Made by a program: the position numbers and the translations under genes. Shown piece after piece: positions 42,797 to 50,718 of a stretch of 64,000 nt of DNA (the stretch's first letter is position 1; every line of letters starts with the position of its first letter). The stretch lies in contig NC_015953.1 of NCBI RefSeq assembly GCF_000177195.2, positions 4,960,001-5,024,000 on the forward strand, read 5' to 3'. The notes below the pieces were generated by a model. It had not been told where the DNA came from. It was given only the letters and a program-made list of their open reading frames with translations, and did no database searches. Origin of the DNA: Streptomyces sp. SirexAA-E (lineage in GTDB: Bacteria > Actinomycetota > Actinomycetes > Streptomycetales > Streptomycetaceae).

Positions 42797-43732
42797 TCAG
42801 GCCAGCAGGCCCGAGCTCTTCCACAGCCTGCGTCCCACGCCGTTCAGCACACCGATGTCGTCGAAGAAGTCGGTGAGCCGCTTGGCTCCCGTCTGCATCA
42901 CCTCGGTCCGGTGGCCGCTCGCCTTCACCTGGGCGACGGCCTGTCGGCGGTCCAGGCCGACGTTCTCGTACACCTGCGGGTTGATGAAGCAGACGGAGAA
43001 GATGCGGGCCGCCTCGCCGCAGCTCAGCCGGGTCATCCGACGCTCCCAAGCGGGCGCCGTCACCATCTGGCGGCGCAACTCCTCGCGGGCGTAGCGCACA
43101 TGGCGGGCCTCCTCGACGACATGGATGCGCGTCACCCCGCGGACCAGGGTCTGGACACGCTCGTCGGGGAACGTGAGGCGCTGCATCCAGTCGAGGATCT
43201 CCTCGCCCAGGAGGGTCGCGGCGAACGAACCGGGCGTGGTGGAGACGGTCTTGAGGATGCGCGCCGCGTTGTGGTAGGCGCGCGGCACCGGGTAGGTGGG
43301 GGCGCCGCCCCACTGGATCATGCGGCCGAACATCATCGAGTGCCGGCACTCGTCCGCTATCTCGGTGAGCGCGTAGCGGACGTGGTTGCTGGTCACGGGC
43401 TTGTCGTAGATGTGCCGGACGAGCAGCTGCATCAGGATGATCTCGAACCAGATACCCAGCGAGGCCAGCGACGCGGCCTCGTGGCGGGCCAGGTCCATCC
43501 GCTGCTCCTCGGACATCCTCCGCCAGAGCGGGGTGTCGTAGAGGGAGACCAGCTCGGGCGGCCAGAACCACTTGCCGTCCTCGACGCCCGCGTCCCAGTC
43601 GAGCTCGGTGTCCGGGTCGAAGGAGTGCTTGGCCGAGGCCTCCAGCAGGCGCACCGCGACCTGCTCGCGGTCCCTGAGCGGGCCGAGAGCGTCGCGCAGT
43701 GCCTGGACGTCCTGTTCGGTCACTGTCGTCAT
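42797..43732 (-). CDS. AurF-family diiron oxygenase
   Basis: The 311-residue protein keeps the AurF-type ligand set: Glu97 (GIWFEIIL), Glu128 and His131 (ADECRHSM), Glu177/178 (LLGEEIL), His204 and Glu208-xx-His211 (IHVVEEARHVRYA). AurF oxidises an arylamine to a nitro group; relatives in the family act on other amines or fatty chains, so the substrate here is open. It is the first gene of an operon with a TetR regulator. A divergent second diiron protein shares the upstream region. Confidence 0.85.
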   Translation of the reverse strand: MTTVTEQDVQALRDALGPLRDREQVAVRLLEASAKHSFDPDTELDWDAGVEDGKWFWPPELVSLYDTPLWRRMSEEQRMDLARHEAASLASLGIWFEIILMQLLVRHIYDKPVTSNHVRYALTEIADECRHSMMFGRMIQWGGAPTYPVPRAYHNAARILKTVSTTPGSFAATLLGEEILDWMQRLTFPDERVQTLVRGVTRIHVVEEARHVRYAREELRRQMVTAPAWERRMTRLSCGEAARIFSVCFINPQVYENVGLDRRQAVAQVKASGHRTEVMQTGAKRLTDFFDDIGVLNGVGRRLWKSSGLLA

Positions 43733-43783
43733 GGCAGAAGGCCCCTCGCACATGGGTTACCGGCGGTCATGCTTTATGAGACT

Positions 43784-43797
43784 GCTTGTCAGCAAGC
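43784..43797. promoter_or_regulatory. Inverted repeat between two divergent diiron genes
   Basis: GCTTG (43784-43788), four bases, CAAGC (43793-43797) form a perfect 5-bp inverted repeat, lying in an AT-richer stretch 51 bases before the AurF-type start and 112 bases before the other. It is the best candidate site for the neighbouring TetR regulator. Confidence 0.45.
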
Positions 43798-43909
43798 CCG
43801 TCAATCCCCTGTGCGCGACTTGTTGACCGAGTGTCTACCAGCGTGTGAACCTGCCAACGGACGTCAGCACCACGGAAGTCACGATCCTCGCCAGGCGAAG
43901 GAGCTGTCC

Positions 43910-45022
43910 GTGTCGACACACGACCTCTACACCACACCGCCCGATGGCCCCGCGTGGCAGGTACCCGCCAGCGGCGCGGCCCGCTTCAGCTGGGACTACG
44001 ACGACGGCCGCGAACGCCTGCTCGCGCTCTACCAGAAGGGCAAGGACAAGCAGTGGGACGGCAACAAGCGCATCGACTGGAGCCTGGAGGTCGACCCCGA
44101 CGACCCGCTGGGCACCCCCGACGAGGCGCTGACGCTCCACGGCACCCCGCACTGGGCCAAGATGACCGCGCGCGACCGCGGTGAGCTGCGCAGGCACTAC
44201 ACCTCCTGGCAGTTCAGCCAGTTCCTGCACGGCGAGCAGGGCGCGATGGTCTGCGCGGCCCGGATCGTGGAGGCCGTCCCCGACCTCGACGCGAAGTTCT
44301 ACTCCGCGACCCAGGCGATGGACGAGGCGCGGCACGCCGAGATCTACGGGCGCTTCCTCCACGAGAAGGTGGGGATGCTCTATCCGATCAACGACAACCT
44401 CCAGGGGCTGCTCGGCGACACCCTGCGCGACTCCCGCTGGGACATGCCCTACCTCGGCATGCAGGTCCTCATCGAGGGCCTGGCGCTCGCCGCCTTCGGC
44501 ATGATCCGCGACACGACGACCCGGCCGCTGCCCAAGCAGATCCTCGCCTACGTCATGCAGGACGAGGCCCGGCACGTCGCCTTCGGACGGATGGCCCTGC
44601 GCGACTACTACAAGCAGCTCGGCGACGCGGAGCTGCGCGAGCGCGAGGAGTTCGTCATCGAGGGCTGTCATCTGATGCGGGACCGGCTCAGCGGGGTGGA
44701 GGTTCTGGAGAACTTCGGCATCGGCAAGCAGGAGGCCAAGGACCTCTCCGAGCACTCCGAATACCTCCAGCTGTTCCGCAAGCTGCTGTTCAGCCGGATC
44801 GTCCCCTGCGTCAAGGACATCGGGCTGTGGGGGGAGCGGTTGCAGAGGGCCTACGTCGACATGGGCGTCTTCGACCTGGGCGACTCCAACCTGGACCTGC
44901 TGATGGCCCAGGACGAGGAGATCGCCGAACAGCTGGACCGGGACCGCTTCGCCGCCGAGGAGAGGGAGCGGGTGGCGGAGGTGACCGAGGCGATCGGCCA
45001 GGGCCGGGCGGCGGACGGCTGA
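43910..45022 (+). CDS. Ferritin-like diiron protein (ribonucleotide-reductase-like fold)
   Basis: The 370-residue protein starts at GTG 43910 with AAGGAG seven bases upstream. It has the paired helix motifs of class I diiron carboxylate proteins: Glu109 (LHGEQGAM), Glu139-xx-His142 (MDEARHAEIY), Glu189 (VLIEGLAL) and Glu219-xx-His222 (QDEARHVAFG). That is a full six-ligand set. It differs from the AurF-type protein next to it and may be an N-oxygenase, a desaturase-like enzyme or an unknown oxidase. No reductase is nearby. Confidence 0.8.
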   Translation: MSTHDLYTTPPDGPAWQVPASGAARFSWDYDDGRERLLALYQKGKDKQWDGNKRIDWSLEVDPDDPLGTPDEALTLHGTPHWAKMTARDRGELRRHYTSWQFSQFLHGEQGAMVCAARIVEAVPDLDAKFYSATQAMDEARHAEIYGRFLHEKVGMLYPINDNLQGLLGDTLRDSRWDMPYLGMQVLIEGLALAAFGMIRDTTTRPLPKQILAYVMQDEARHVAFGRMALRDYYKQLGDAELREREEFVIEGCHLMRDRLSGVEVLENFGIGKQEAKDLSEHSEYLQLFRKLLFSRIVPCVKDIGLWGERLQRAYVDMGVFDLGDSNLDLLMAQDEEIAEQLDRDRFAAEERERVAEVTEAIGQGRAADG

Positions 45023-45053
45023 CCGCCGACGGGCCGTCAGGGGCGGGGCACGG

Positions 45054-45368
45054 TCACTCACCTTCCGGGAGCTCGACCGTCCTGCCGTTCTCGTCCAGGG
45101 TGTGGGTCTCCCAGTAGACGTCCCAGGTGTCGCCCACGTGCTGGGGGACCTTCCCCTCCGGGTAACGCACCCAGCCCTTCGAGGGCTCCTCGCCGTCCGG
45201 GACGCAGGCGCTGCCGCCACCGTTGACGGTCATCACCGGGTACTCGCCGCCGCCGCAGACCGCCTCCTCGATCGAGCAGGCCCCGGTGAACAGCGCCAGG
45301 ACGGCTGCGGCGGCGGTCAGACCCGCCGTGGCGCGGGACGGGCGGTGAAGTCGGCGGGTCCTGCTCAT
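45054..45368 (-). CDS. Small conserved lipoprotein
   Basis: The 104-residue product has a short basic start and a hydrophobic segment ending in the lipobox FTGAC, giving a lipidated Cys (about residue 31). The mature part has two further Cys (CGGGEYPVMTVNGGGSAC), which could be disulfide-linked, and ends in a charged beta domain (VPQHVGDTWDVYWETHTLDENG). The start is ATG 45368 (the frame extends further to 45446, without a lipoprotein signal in register). It looks like a conserved streptomycete extracellular lipoprotein. Function unknown. Confidence 0.75.
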   Translation of the reverse strand: MSRTRRLHRPSRATAGLTAAAAVLALFTGACSIEEAVCGGGEYPVMTVNGGGSACVPDGEEPSKGWVRYPEGKVPQHVGDTWDVYWETHTLDENGRTVELPEGE

Positions 45369-45571
45369 CGTCGGTCTCCCTGGGGTTCGGTCGGTGGTTC
45401 CAGCCTGCCGCGCCCGGCGGCGCGGACCATGAGCCCCCGTACTCATCTCCCCGTGCGCACCGACTCAGCCGCGCACGCCGGGGGCTCCCCGGCGTGCGAA
45501 CAGCTCTCGACCTGGTACCGATCGTCCGTTCGCCCTCCGTGCCCGCTCCCCGGTGACGTACCGTCCACAGC

Positions 45572-46390
45572 ATGACCACGCCGCCACAGCCGCCCCCGGA
45601 CCCGTACGGGCAGCCCCAGCCCTACGGGCAGCAACCCCCGGCGGCCCCCGCCTTCTTCCCGCAGCAGCAGCCCGCACCGTACGGCTACCCGCAGCAGCGG
45701 CCGCAGGGCGGTCCCGGGCTCTGGGGGCAGCCTGGCGTGCCGCCCTTTCCGCAGCCGCCGCGCAGGAGCCGGACGGGGCTGATCGTGGGCGTCGTGGCCG
45801 GTGCGCTGGTCCTCGTGGCCGGACTCGGGTTCGGCGCCTACGAGCTGATCGACGCGGGCGCCGACGCCGTCTTCCCCGAGGCCACGCACCGGCTCGTCGT
45901 CGAGAAGGCGGTGCTGGACGGGGAGTTCACCCTCAACGTGGACCTGTCGGACACCGAGGGGAAGAAGATCGAGGACACCCCGGACCCGTCCGTCCGGGGC
46001 GGCAAGGCGGTGGTCGCCCAGTACCGCTCGGAGGACGACGACATGCTGGTGCTCTCCGGCATGTACGGACGGCTCTCCAGCCCCGGGCTCATGCGGGGCA
46101 AGATCATGGAGGGGGCGGCCGCGGCGGACGGCGCCGAGGTCGTCGTGCCGCCCCGGGAGTTCGAACCGGAGGGGTACGGCATCACGGTGGAGTGCCAGGT
46201 CGTGCGGTCCCACGAGGCGGGGCTGACCACCAGCATGCCGATGTGCGCGTGGGGCGACGGCAACACCGCCGCCGTGGTCGCGCTGCTCCGGCAGGCCGAC
46301 CTCTCCCGGGACGCCGCCTCCCTCGACCTGGAGAAGGTCGCCGAGGAGACCGCGAAGGTCCGCTCCGAGATCCGCGAGCCGCTCAGCTGA
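45572..46390 (+). CDS. Pro/Gln-rich single-pass membrane protein
   Basis: The 272-residue protein has an N-terminal tail of 65 residues of Pro, Gln, Tyr and Gly (PYGQPQPYGQQPP), one membrane helix (about 68-88), and an extracellular domain of about 180 residues. That part carries two Cys (CQVVRSHE, MPMCAWGDGNTAAVV), the second a motif seen in actinobacterial secreted DUF proteins. The 3' end overlaps the convergent amidase gene by 8 bp. No function is assigned. Confidence 0.75.
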   Translation: MTTPPQPPPDPYGQPQPYGQQPPAAPAFFPQQQPAPYGYPQQRPQGGPGLWGQPGVPPFPQPPRRSRTGLIVGVVAGALVLVAGLGFGAYELIDAGADAVFPEATHRLVVEKAVLDGEFTLNVDLSDTEGKKIEDTPDPSVRGGKAVVAQYRSEDDDMLVLSGMYGRLSSPGLMRGKIMEGAAAADGAEVVVPPREFEPEGYGITVECQVVRSHEAGLTTSMPMCAWGDGNTAAVVALLRQADLSRDAASLDLEKVAEETAKVRSEIREPLS

Positions 46391-47456
46391 ACCGGCGCGG
46401 CCGCGAGGGCGGCAGGACCCGCTCCACCGCGAGCGCCGCGCCCAGCAGCTCCGCGTCCGTGCCCCGGTCGGTCACCAGCTGGAGGCCGACCGGGCAGCCG
46501 TCCGGTGTGAACCCGGCCGGCACGCTCGCCGCCGGATGCCCGCTGAGGTTGAACGACCAGGTGAGCGCCGTGGAGTAGACCTCGCCCGGACCGTCGTGGC
46601 CGTGCGGCGTGGTGGGCGTGACCGGGGTGAGCAGCAGCGGTACCCGGGCGAACAGGGCGTCCAGGGCGCGGTCGCCGGCCTCCCGTACCCGCCGCGTCGC
46701 CGGGGTCACCGCGTTCCCGCGCACCGCCGCCCACGCCTCGGCCGGGTCCGGCAGGGTGAGGGGGTGCTCGACCAGGCGTACGACCCCCGCCGCCGCCAGC
46801 CGGTCCACGGCGGCCCGCACCACGCGTGCCACCTCCGGGTCGACGGAGGCGAAGCCCAGGCCGGGGCTGAGGACGGCCGGGACCGGCAGCCGGGCAGGCC
46901 GGGGCACGTAGCCGTCCAGGACGTGCCGCAGATACGTCTCGGCCCGTGCCGCCGAACACGCGAGCACCCCGGGGGAGGCCAGACCCGTAGGGTCGGGGGA
47001 GGGCAGGAGGCCCGTGGTCGTCTTCAGGCCGAACACCCCGCACCACGCCGCCGGGATGCGCACCGAACCCGCCCCGTCGCTGCCCGTGGCCAGCTCCACC
47101 ATGCCCGCCGCGACCGCCACCGCCGAACCGGCCGACGACCCGCCGGGCGTCCGGTCGGCACGCCAGGGGTTGACCGTGCGGCCGTGCGCGCCCAGGCCCC
47201 AGGTCTGCCAGCGGGTGCCCGCCCCGGGCACGGAGGTCGCGCCGACCGGGACCGCCCCGGCGGCGATCAGCCGGCGCGCCGGACAGGAACGGGCCCCCGC
47301 CCGACCCTTCACCGCGAACGGCATCCCGGCCAGCGGCAGTTCCCGTGCATCCCGCTCGCGGGCCAGGGCCTCGTCGGGCCAGACCTCGGTGAACGCGCCC
47401 AGTTCCGGGTCCCGTTCGGCGATCCGGCCCAGCGCCTGTGCCACGCCTGACGTCAT
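46383..47456 (-). CDS. Amidase-signature hydrolase
   Basis: The 357-residue enzyme has the Ser-cisSer-Lys triad of the amidase-signature family: Lys50 (PFAVKGRAG), the cis Ser in TPGGSSAGSAVA (107-108) and nucleophile Ser131 (GSDGAGSVRIPA). It is shorter than usual (450-500), mainly because the region after the signature is compact. It hydrolyses amide bonds of unknown compounds. It lies 12 bp after the penicillin-binding protein and is co-transcribed with it, and may act on wall-related amides, though general metabolism is equally possible. Confidence 0.85.
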   Translation of the reverse strand: MTSGVAQALGRIAERDPELGAFTEVWPDEALARERDARELPLAGMPFAVKGRAGARSCPARRLIAAGAVPVGATSVPGAGTRWQTWGLGAHGRTVNPWRADRTPGGSSAGSAVAVAAGMVELATGSDGAGSVRIPAAWCGVFGLKTTTGLLPSPDPTGLASPGVLACSAARAETYLRHVLDGYVPRPARLPVPAVLSPGLGFASVDPEVARVVRAAVDRLAAAGVVRLVEHPLTLPDPAEAWAAVRGNAVTPATRRVREAGDRALDALFARVPLLLTPVTPTTPHGHDGPGEVYSTALTWSFNLSGHPAASVPAGFTPDGCPVGLQLVTDRGTDAELLGAALAVERVLPPSRPRRFS

Positions 47457-47468
47457 GCGCCCAGTCTG

Positions 47469-48932
47469 TCAGCGCGACCTCGTCAGCGCCGCCTCCATCA
47501 CGGCCCGGGCGATCGGGGCCGCGTTGCCGCCCCCGCTGACGTCGGCCCGGTTCGCGGAGGCGTCCTCCACGACCACGGCCACGGCGACCGCGGGACGCCC
47601 GGAGTCCGGGTCCCGCGCCCACGAGATGAACCAGGCGTACGGCGTACCGGTGTTGTCGACGCCGTGCTGCGCGGTCCCCGTCTTGCCGCCGACCCGCACC
47701 CCGTCGATCGCCGCGTTCGTGCCGGTCCCGTTCTCCACCACGTCCACCATCATCCGCTGCAGCTGACGGGCCGTCTCCCGCTTCGTCGCCCGGCGGTAGG
47801 TGTCCGAGCCCTCCCGCCGGACGGTACGGCCGTCGTGGTCGGTGACGCGGTCCACCAGGTGCGGGCGCCGGAGTTCGCCGTCGTTCGCGACCGCCGCCGC
47901 GACCATCGCCATCTGGAGCGGGGTCGCGGTCGTGTCGAACTGGCCGATCGCGGACTGCGCGAGCTGGTCGTCGCTCATGTCGGTGTCGAAGTTGGAGCGG
48001 GCCACACGGGACGGGATCCGCAGGTCGTCGTCGTTGAAGCCGAACCCGCCGACCGCCTCCAGCATGTCCTCCAGGCCCACCTCCACCCCGAGACGGGCCA
48101 TCACGGTGTTGCAGGAGACCCGGATCGCCTCGGCCAGCGACGCGTTCTCGCAGCCCCGCGCCTCGTCCGGGAGCGTCGTCGTGGTGCCCGGCAGCACGTA
48201 CGGGGACGGGGTGTCGGTCTCCTCGTCCGGATCCTCCACCACCCCGGCGTCCAGGGCGGCGGCGGCCGTGACGATCTTGAACGCGGAGCCCGGCGGATAG
48301 GTCTGCCGGATGGCCCGGTTGAGCATCGGCCGGCTCGCCGACCGGTTGAGCTCGGCCCACGCGTCCGTGACCGAGGAGCCCGTGCCGGAGAGCCGCTCGG
48401 GGTCGTACGACGGGGAGGAGACCAGCGCCAGGATCGCGCCCGTCCCGGGATCCAGCGCGGCGACCGCGCCGCGCCGGCCCGCCAGCCCCTCGTACCCGGC
48501 CCGCTGCACGGCGGCGTCGACGGTGGTGACGACATCGCCGCCCGGCTGCCGGCTGCGGGTGAGATCGCCCCACAGGGGGAGCGGCGCCAGCACCGAGGCG
48601 GTACCGGACAGGACGTCGTCCTCGGCGTTCTCCAGCAGAGTGGTGCCGTACGTCTGGGAGGCGTAGCCCGTCACCGGGGCGTACAGCGGGCCGTGGCGGT
48701 AGGTGCGTTCGTGGGCGAGCTGCTCGCCGGTGTCCTTCGAGCCCGTGACGGGCTCGTCGCCGACCACGATGTCGCCACGCGGCTGGTCGTAACGCTCGAT
48801 CGTCGTACGGCGGTTGGCGGGGTTGTCGTCCAAGGCGTCGGCCTCGAAGAGCTGTACCCGGGCGGCGTTGACCAGCAGCGCCACCAGGAGCAGCAGGCAG
48901 AAGGCGGCGGCCCGCCGGATGTAGCGGATCAC
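47469..48932 (-). CDS. Class B penicillin-binding protein (transpeptidase)
   Basis: The 487-residue protein starts at GTG 48932. One membrane helix (8-24) precedes a dimerisation domain and the transpeptidase domain: Ser216-xx-Lys219 (YPPGSAFKIVT), Ser273-Cys-Asn275 (RVSCNTV) and Lys417-Thr-Gly (GGKTGTAQ). The stop/start overlap with the SEDS gene (GTGA) means they are one unit, as SEDS and class B PBPs work together. It crosslinks peptidoglycan. I believe this is a paralogue rather than the division FtsI. Confidence 0.93.
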   Translation of the reverse strand: MIRYIRRAAAFCLLLLVALLVNAARVQLFEADALDDNPANRRTTIERYDQPRGDIVVGDEPVTGSKDTGEQLAHERTYRHGPLYAPVTGYASQTYGTTLLENAEDDVLSGTASVLAPLPLWGDLTRSRQPGGDVVTTVDAAVQRAGYEGLAGRRGAVAALDPGTGAILALVSSPSYDPERLSGTGSSVTDAWAELNRSASRPMLNRAIRQTYPPGSAFKIVTAAAALDAGVVEDPDEETDTPSPYVLPGTTTTLPDEARGCENASLAEAIRVSCNTVMARLGVEVGLEDMLEAVGGFGFNDDDLRIPSRVARSNFDTDMSDDQLAQSAIGQFDTTATPLQMAMVAAAVANDGELRRPHLVDRVTDHDGRTVRREGSDTYRRATKRETARQLQRMMVDVVENGTGTNAAIDGVRVGGKTGTAQHGVDNTGTPYAWFISWARDPDSGRPAVAVAVVVEDASANRADVSGGGNAAPIARAVMEAALTRSR

Positions 48933-50341
48933 CGTCCGGCCCCCTGGTGGTGCCCGACGTCCGGCGGGTCCTCCTCGACGATCGGCGCGATCGCCCCGGC
49001 CTCCGTCCGGCCCGGGTGCGGCGCGCGGGCCTCGGCGCTGACCCGGATGAGCAGCGCCACGATGATCCAGTTGGTGACGACGGAGGAACCCCCCTGGGCC
49101 AGGAAGGGCATGGCCATACCGGTCAGCGGGATCAGCCCCATCACCCCGCCCGCGATCACGAAGACCTGGAGCGCCAGGATGGAGGCCAGCCCGATCGACA
49201 GCAGCCGCCCGAAGGGGTCGCGCAGTGCGAGCCCCGCCCGGTAACCGCGGGCCACCAGCAGGGCGTACAGCAGGAAGATCGCGGTGAGCCCGGTCAGGCC
49301 CAGCTCCTCGCCCGCCGTCGCCAGGATGAAGTCGGACTTGGCCGCGAAACCGATGAGGATGGAGTGGCCGAGCCCCAGCCCGGTGCCGAGCATGCCCCCG
49401 GCGGCGAACGCGAACAGCGACTGGGCGAGCTGGCTGGGCCCCCGGCCCGCGTCGATGCTGGCGAACGGGTCCAGCCAGTCCTGCACCCTGCTGTGCACAT
49501 GGGGTTCGAACGAGCCCACGACGAACGCGCCCGCCGCGGCCAGCAGCAGCCCCACCGCGATCCAGCCCGTCCGGCCGGTGGCGACGTACAGCATGATCAC
49601 GAAGAGACCGAAGAAGAGCAGCGAGGTGCCGAGGTCCCTCTCCAGGACCAGCACCCCCACGCTGAGCAGCCAGATCGCGACGATCGGGCCCAGCACCCGG
49701 CCGGTGGGCAGCTGGAGCCGCCAGATCCGGCGGCCGGTGTACGCCAGCGCGTTGCGGTTCGCCGCGAGGTAGGCGGCGAAGAACACGGCGAGCAGGATCT
49801 TGGCGAACTCGCCCGGCTGGAAGGAGAATCCGCCGACCCGGATCCAGATCTTGGCGCCGTTCACCGCCGGGAAGAAGATCGGCACCGTCATCAGCACCAG
49901 CGCCGTGGCGACCGCGAGGTACGCGTAGCGCTGGAGCACCCGGTGGTCGCGCAGCAGGACGACGACGGCGATGAAGAACGCCACCCCCAGGGTGGACCAG
50001 ACCAGTTGGGTCGTGGCGGCCTGGTCCCGGGGCGTCTCCAGGTCGAGCCGGTAGATCAGCACCAGGCCCAGGCCGTTGAGCAGGACCGCGATGGGCAGCA
50101 GCAACGGATCGGCGTACGGCGCGCGCAGCCGGACCGCGAGATGGGCGAGCAGGGCGAGGAGGCCGAGACCGGCGCCGTACCCGGCGACGTCCGGGGGGAC
50201 CGCGTTGTTCCTGGCGAGGCCGACGGCCGCGTAGCCGTAGACGGAGATGAGCACGGCCCCGATCAGGAGCGAGAGCTCGACCCCGCGCCGCTTGGGCAGG
50301 CGTAGCTCGGGCGGGCGCGCGTCCGCCGTCGATGCGGTCAT
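48929..50341 (-). CDS. SEDS glycosyltransferase (FtsW/RodA family)
   Basis: The 470-residue membrane protein has about ten helices and the SEDS signature near the end (GMAMPFLAQGGSSVVTNWIIVALLIRVS). QPGEFAKI and RDLGTSLLFFGLF are conserved blocks. A tail of about 35 polar residues ends the protein. It polymerises glycan strands from lipid II with its partner PBP, which begins within the stop codon. Start is ATG 50341, without a strong ribosome site. It may be expressed with the zinc-ribbon gene 59 bp upstream. Confidence 0.92.
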   Translation of the reverse strand: MTASTADARPPELRLPKRRGVELSLLIGAVLISVYGYAAVGLARNNAVPPDVAGYGAGLGLLALLAHLAVRLRAPYADPLLLPIAVLLNGLGLVLIYRLDLETPRDQAATTQLVWSTLGVAFFIAVVVLLRDHRVLQRYAYLAVATALVLMTVPIFFPAVNGAKIWIRVGGFSFQPGEFAKILLAVFFAAYLAANRNALAYTGRRIWRLQLPTGRVLGPIVAIWLLSVGVLVLERDLGTSLLFFGLFVIMLYVATGRTGWIAVGLLLAAAGAFVVGSFEPHVHSRVQDWLDPFASIDAGRGPSQLAQSLFAFAAGGMLGTGLGLGHSILIGFAAKSDFILATAGEELGLTGLTAIFLLYALLVARGYRAGLALRDPFGRLLSIGLASILALQVFVIAGGVMGLIPLTGMAMPFLAQGGSSVVTNWIIVALLIRVSAEARAPHPGRTEAGAIAPIVEEDPPDVGHHQGAGR

Positions 50342-50400
50342 GCCCCGCAACGTAGCAAGAGGCGGGTCGTATTTCCCTTATGTCAGCCCCGCGCCACCCC

Positions 50401-50718
50401 TCAGCCCTGGTAGGGGTTGCCGCCGCCCGGCGCGTACCCGGGCTGCTGCGGGGCGGTGCCGTACGGATTGCCGTCCTGGCCCGCCTGCGCCTGGACGAGC
50501 AGCCGCTCGGCCTCCTCCTTGGGTATCTGCCGCTCCCCGGCGCAGAACGTGCACTGCGTCGCGTACTTCGTGGAGAAGGGGAAGAGCGGCACGAAGAACA
50601 GCGTGAACTTCGTGACCCGCTTGCGCAGTGTGTGGGCGGCGGGATTGCCGCACCAGCCGCACACCATCGTGAGGACGGCCAGCTGCTGGAGATAGCCTCG
50701 CGTACCGAAAATGATCAT
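50401..50718 (-). CDS. Zinc-ribbon domain protein
   Basis: The 105-residue protein has a Cys pair CGWCG at about 20-24 and a second CTFC near 56-59, forming a zinc ribbon. A hydrophobic part between them (FTLFFVPLFPFSTKY) could lie against the membrane. The C-terminus is Gln/Gly/Pro-rich. Its ATG overlaps the stop of the HEAT-repeat gene (ATGA). Function unknown. Confidence 0.85.
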   Translation of the reverse strand: MIIFGTRGYLQQLAVLTMVCGWCGNPAAHTLRKRVTKFTLFFVPLFPFSTKYATQCTFCAGERQIPKEEAERLLVQAQAGQDGNPYGTAPQQPGYAPGGGNPYQG

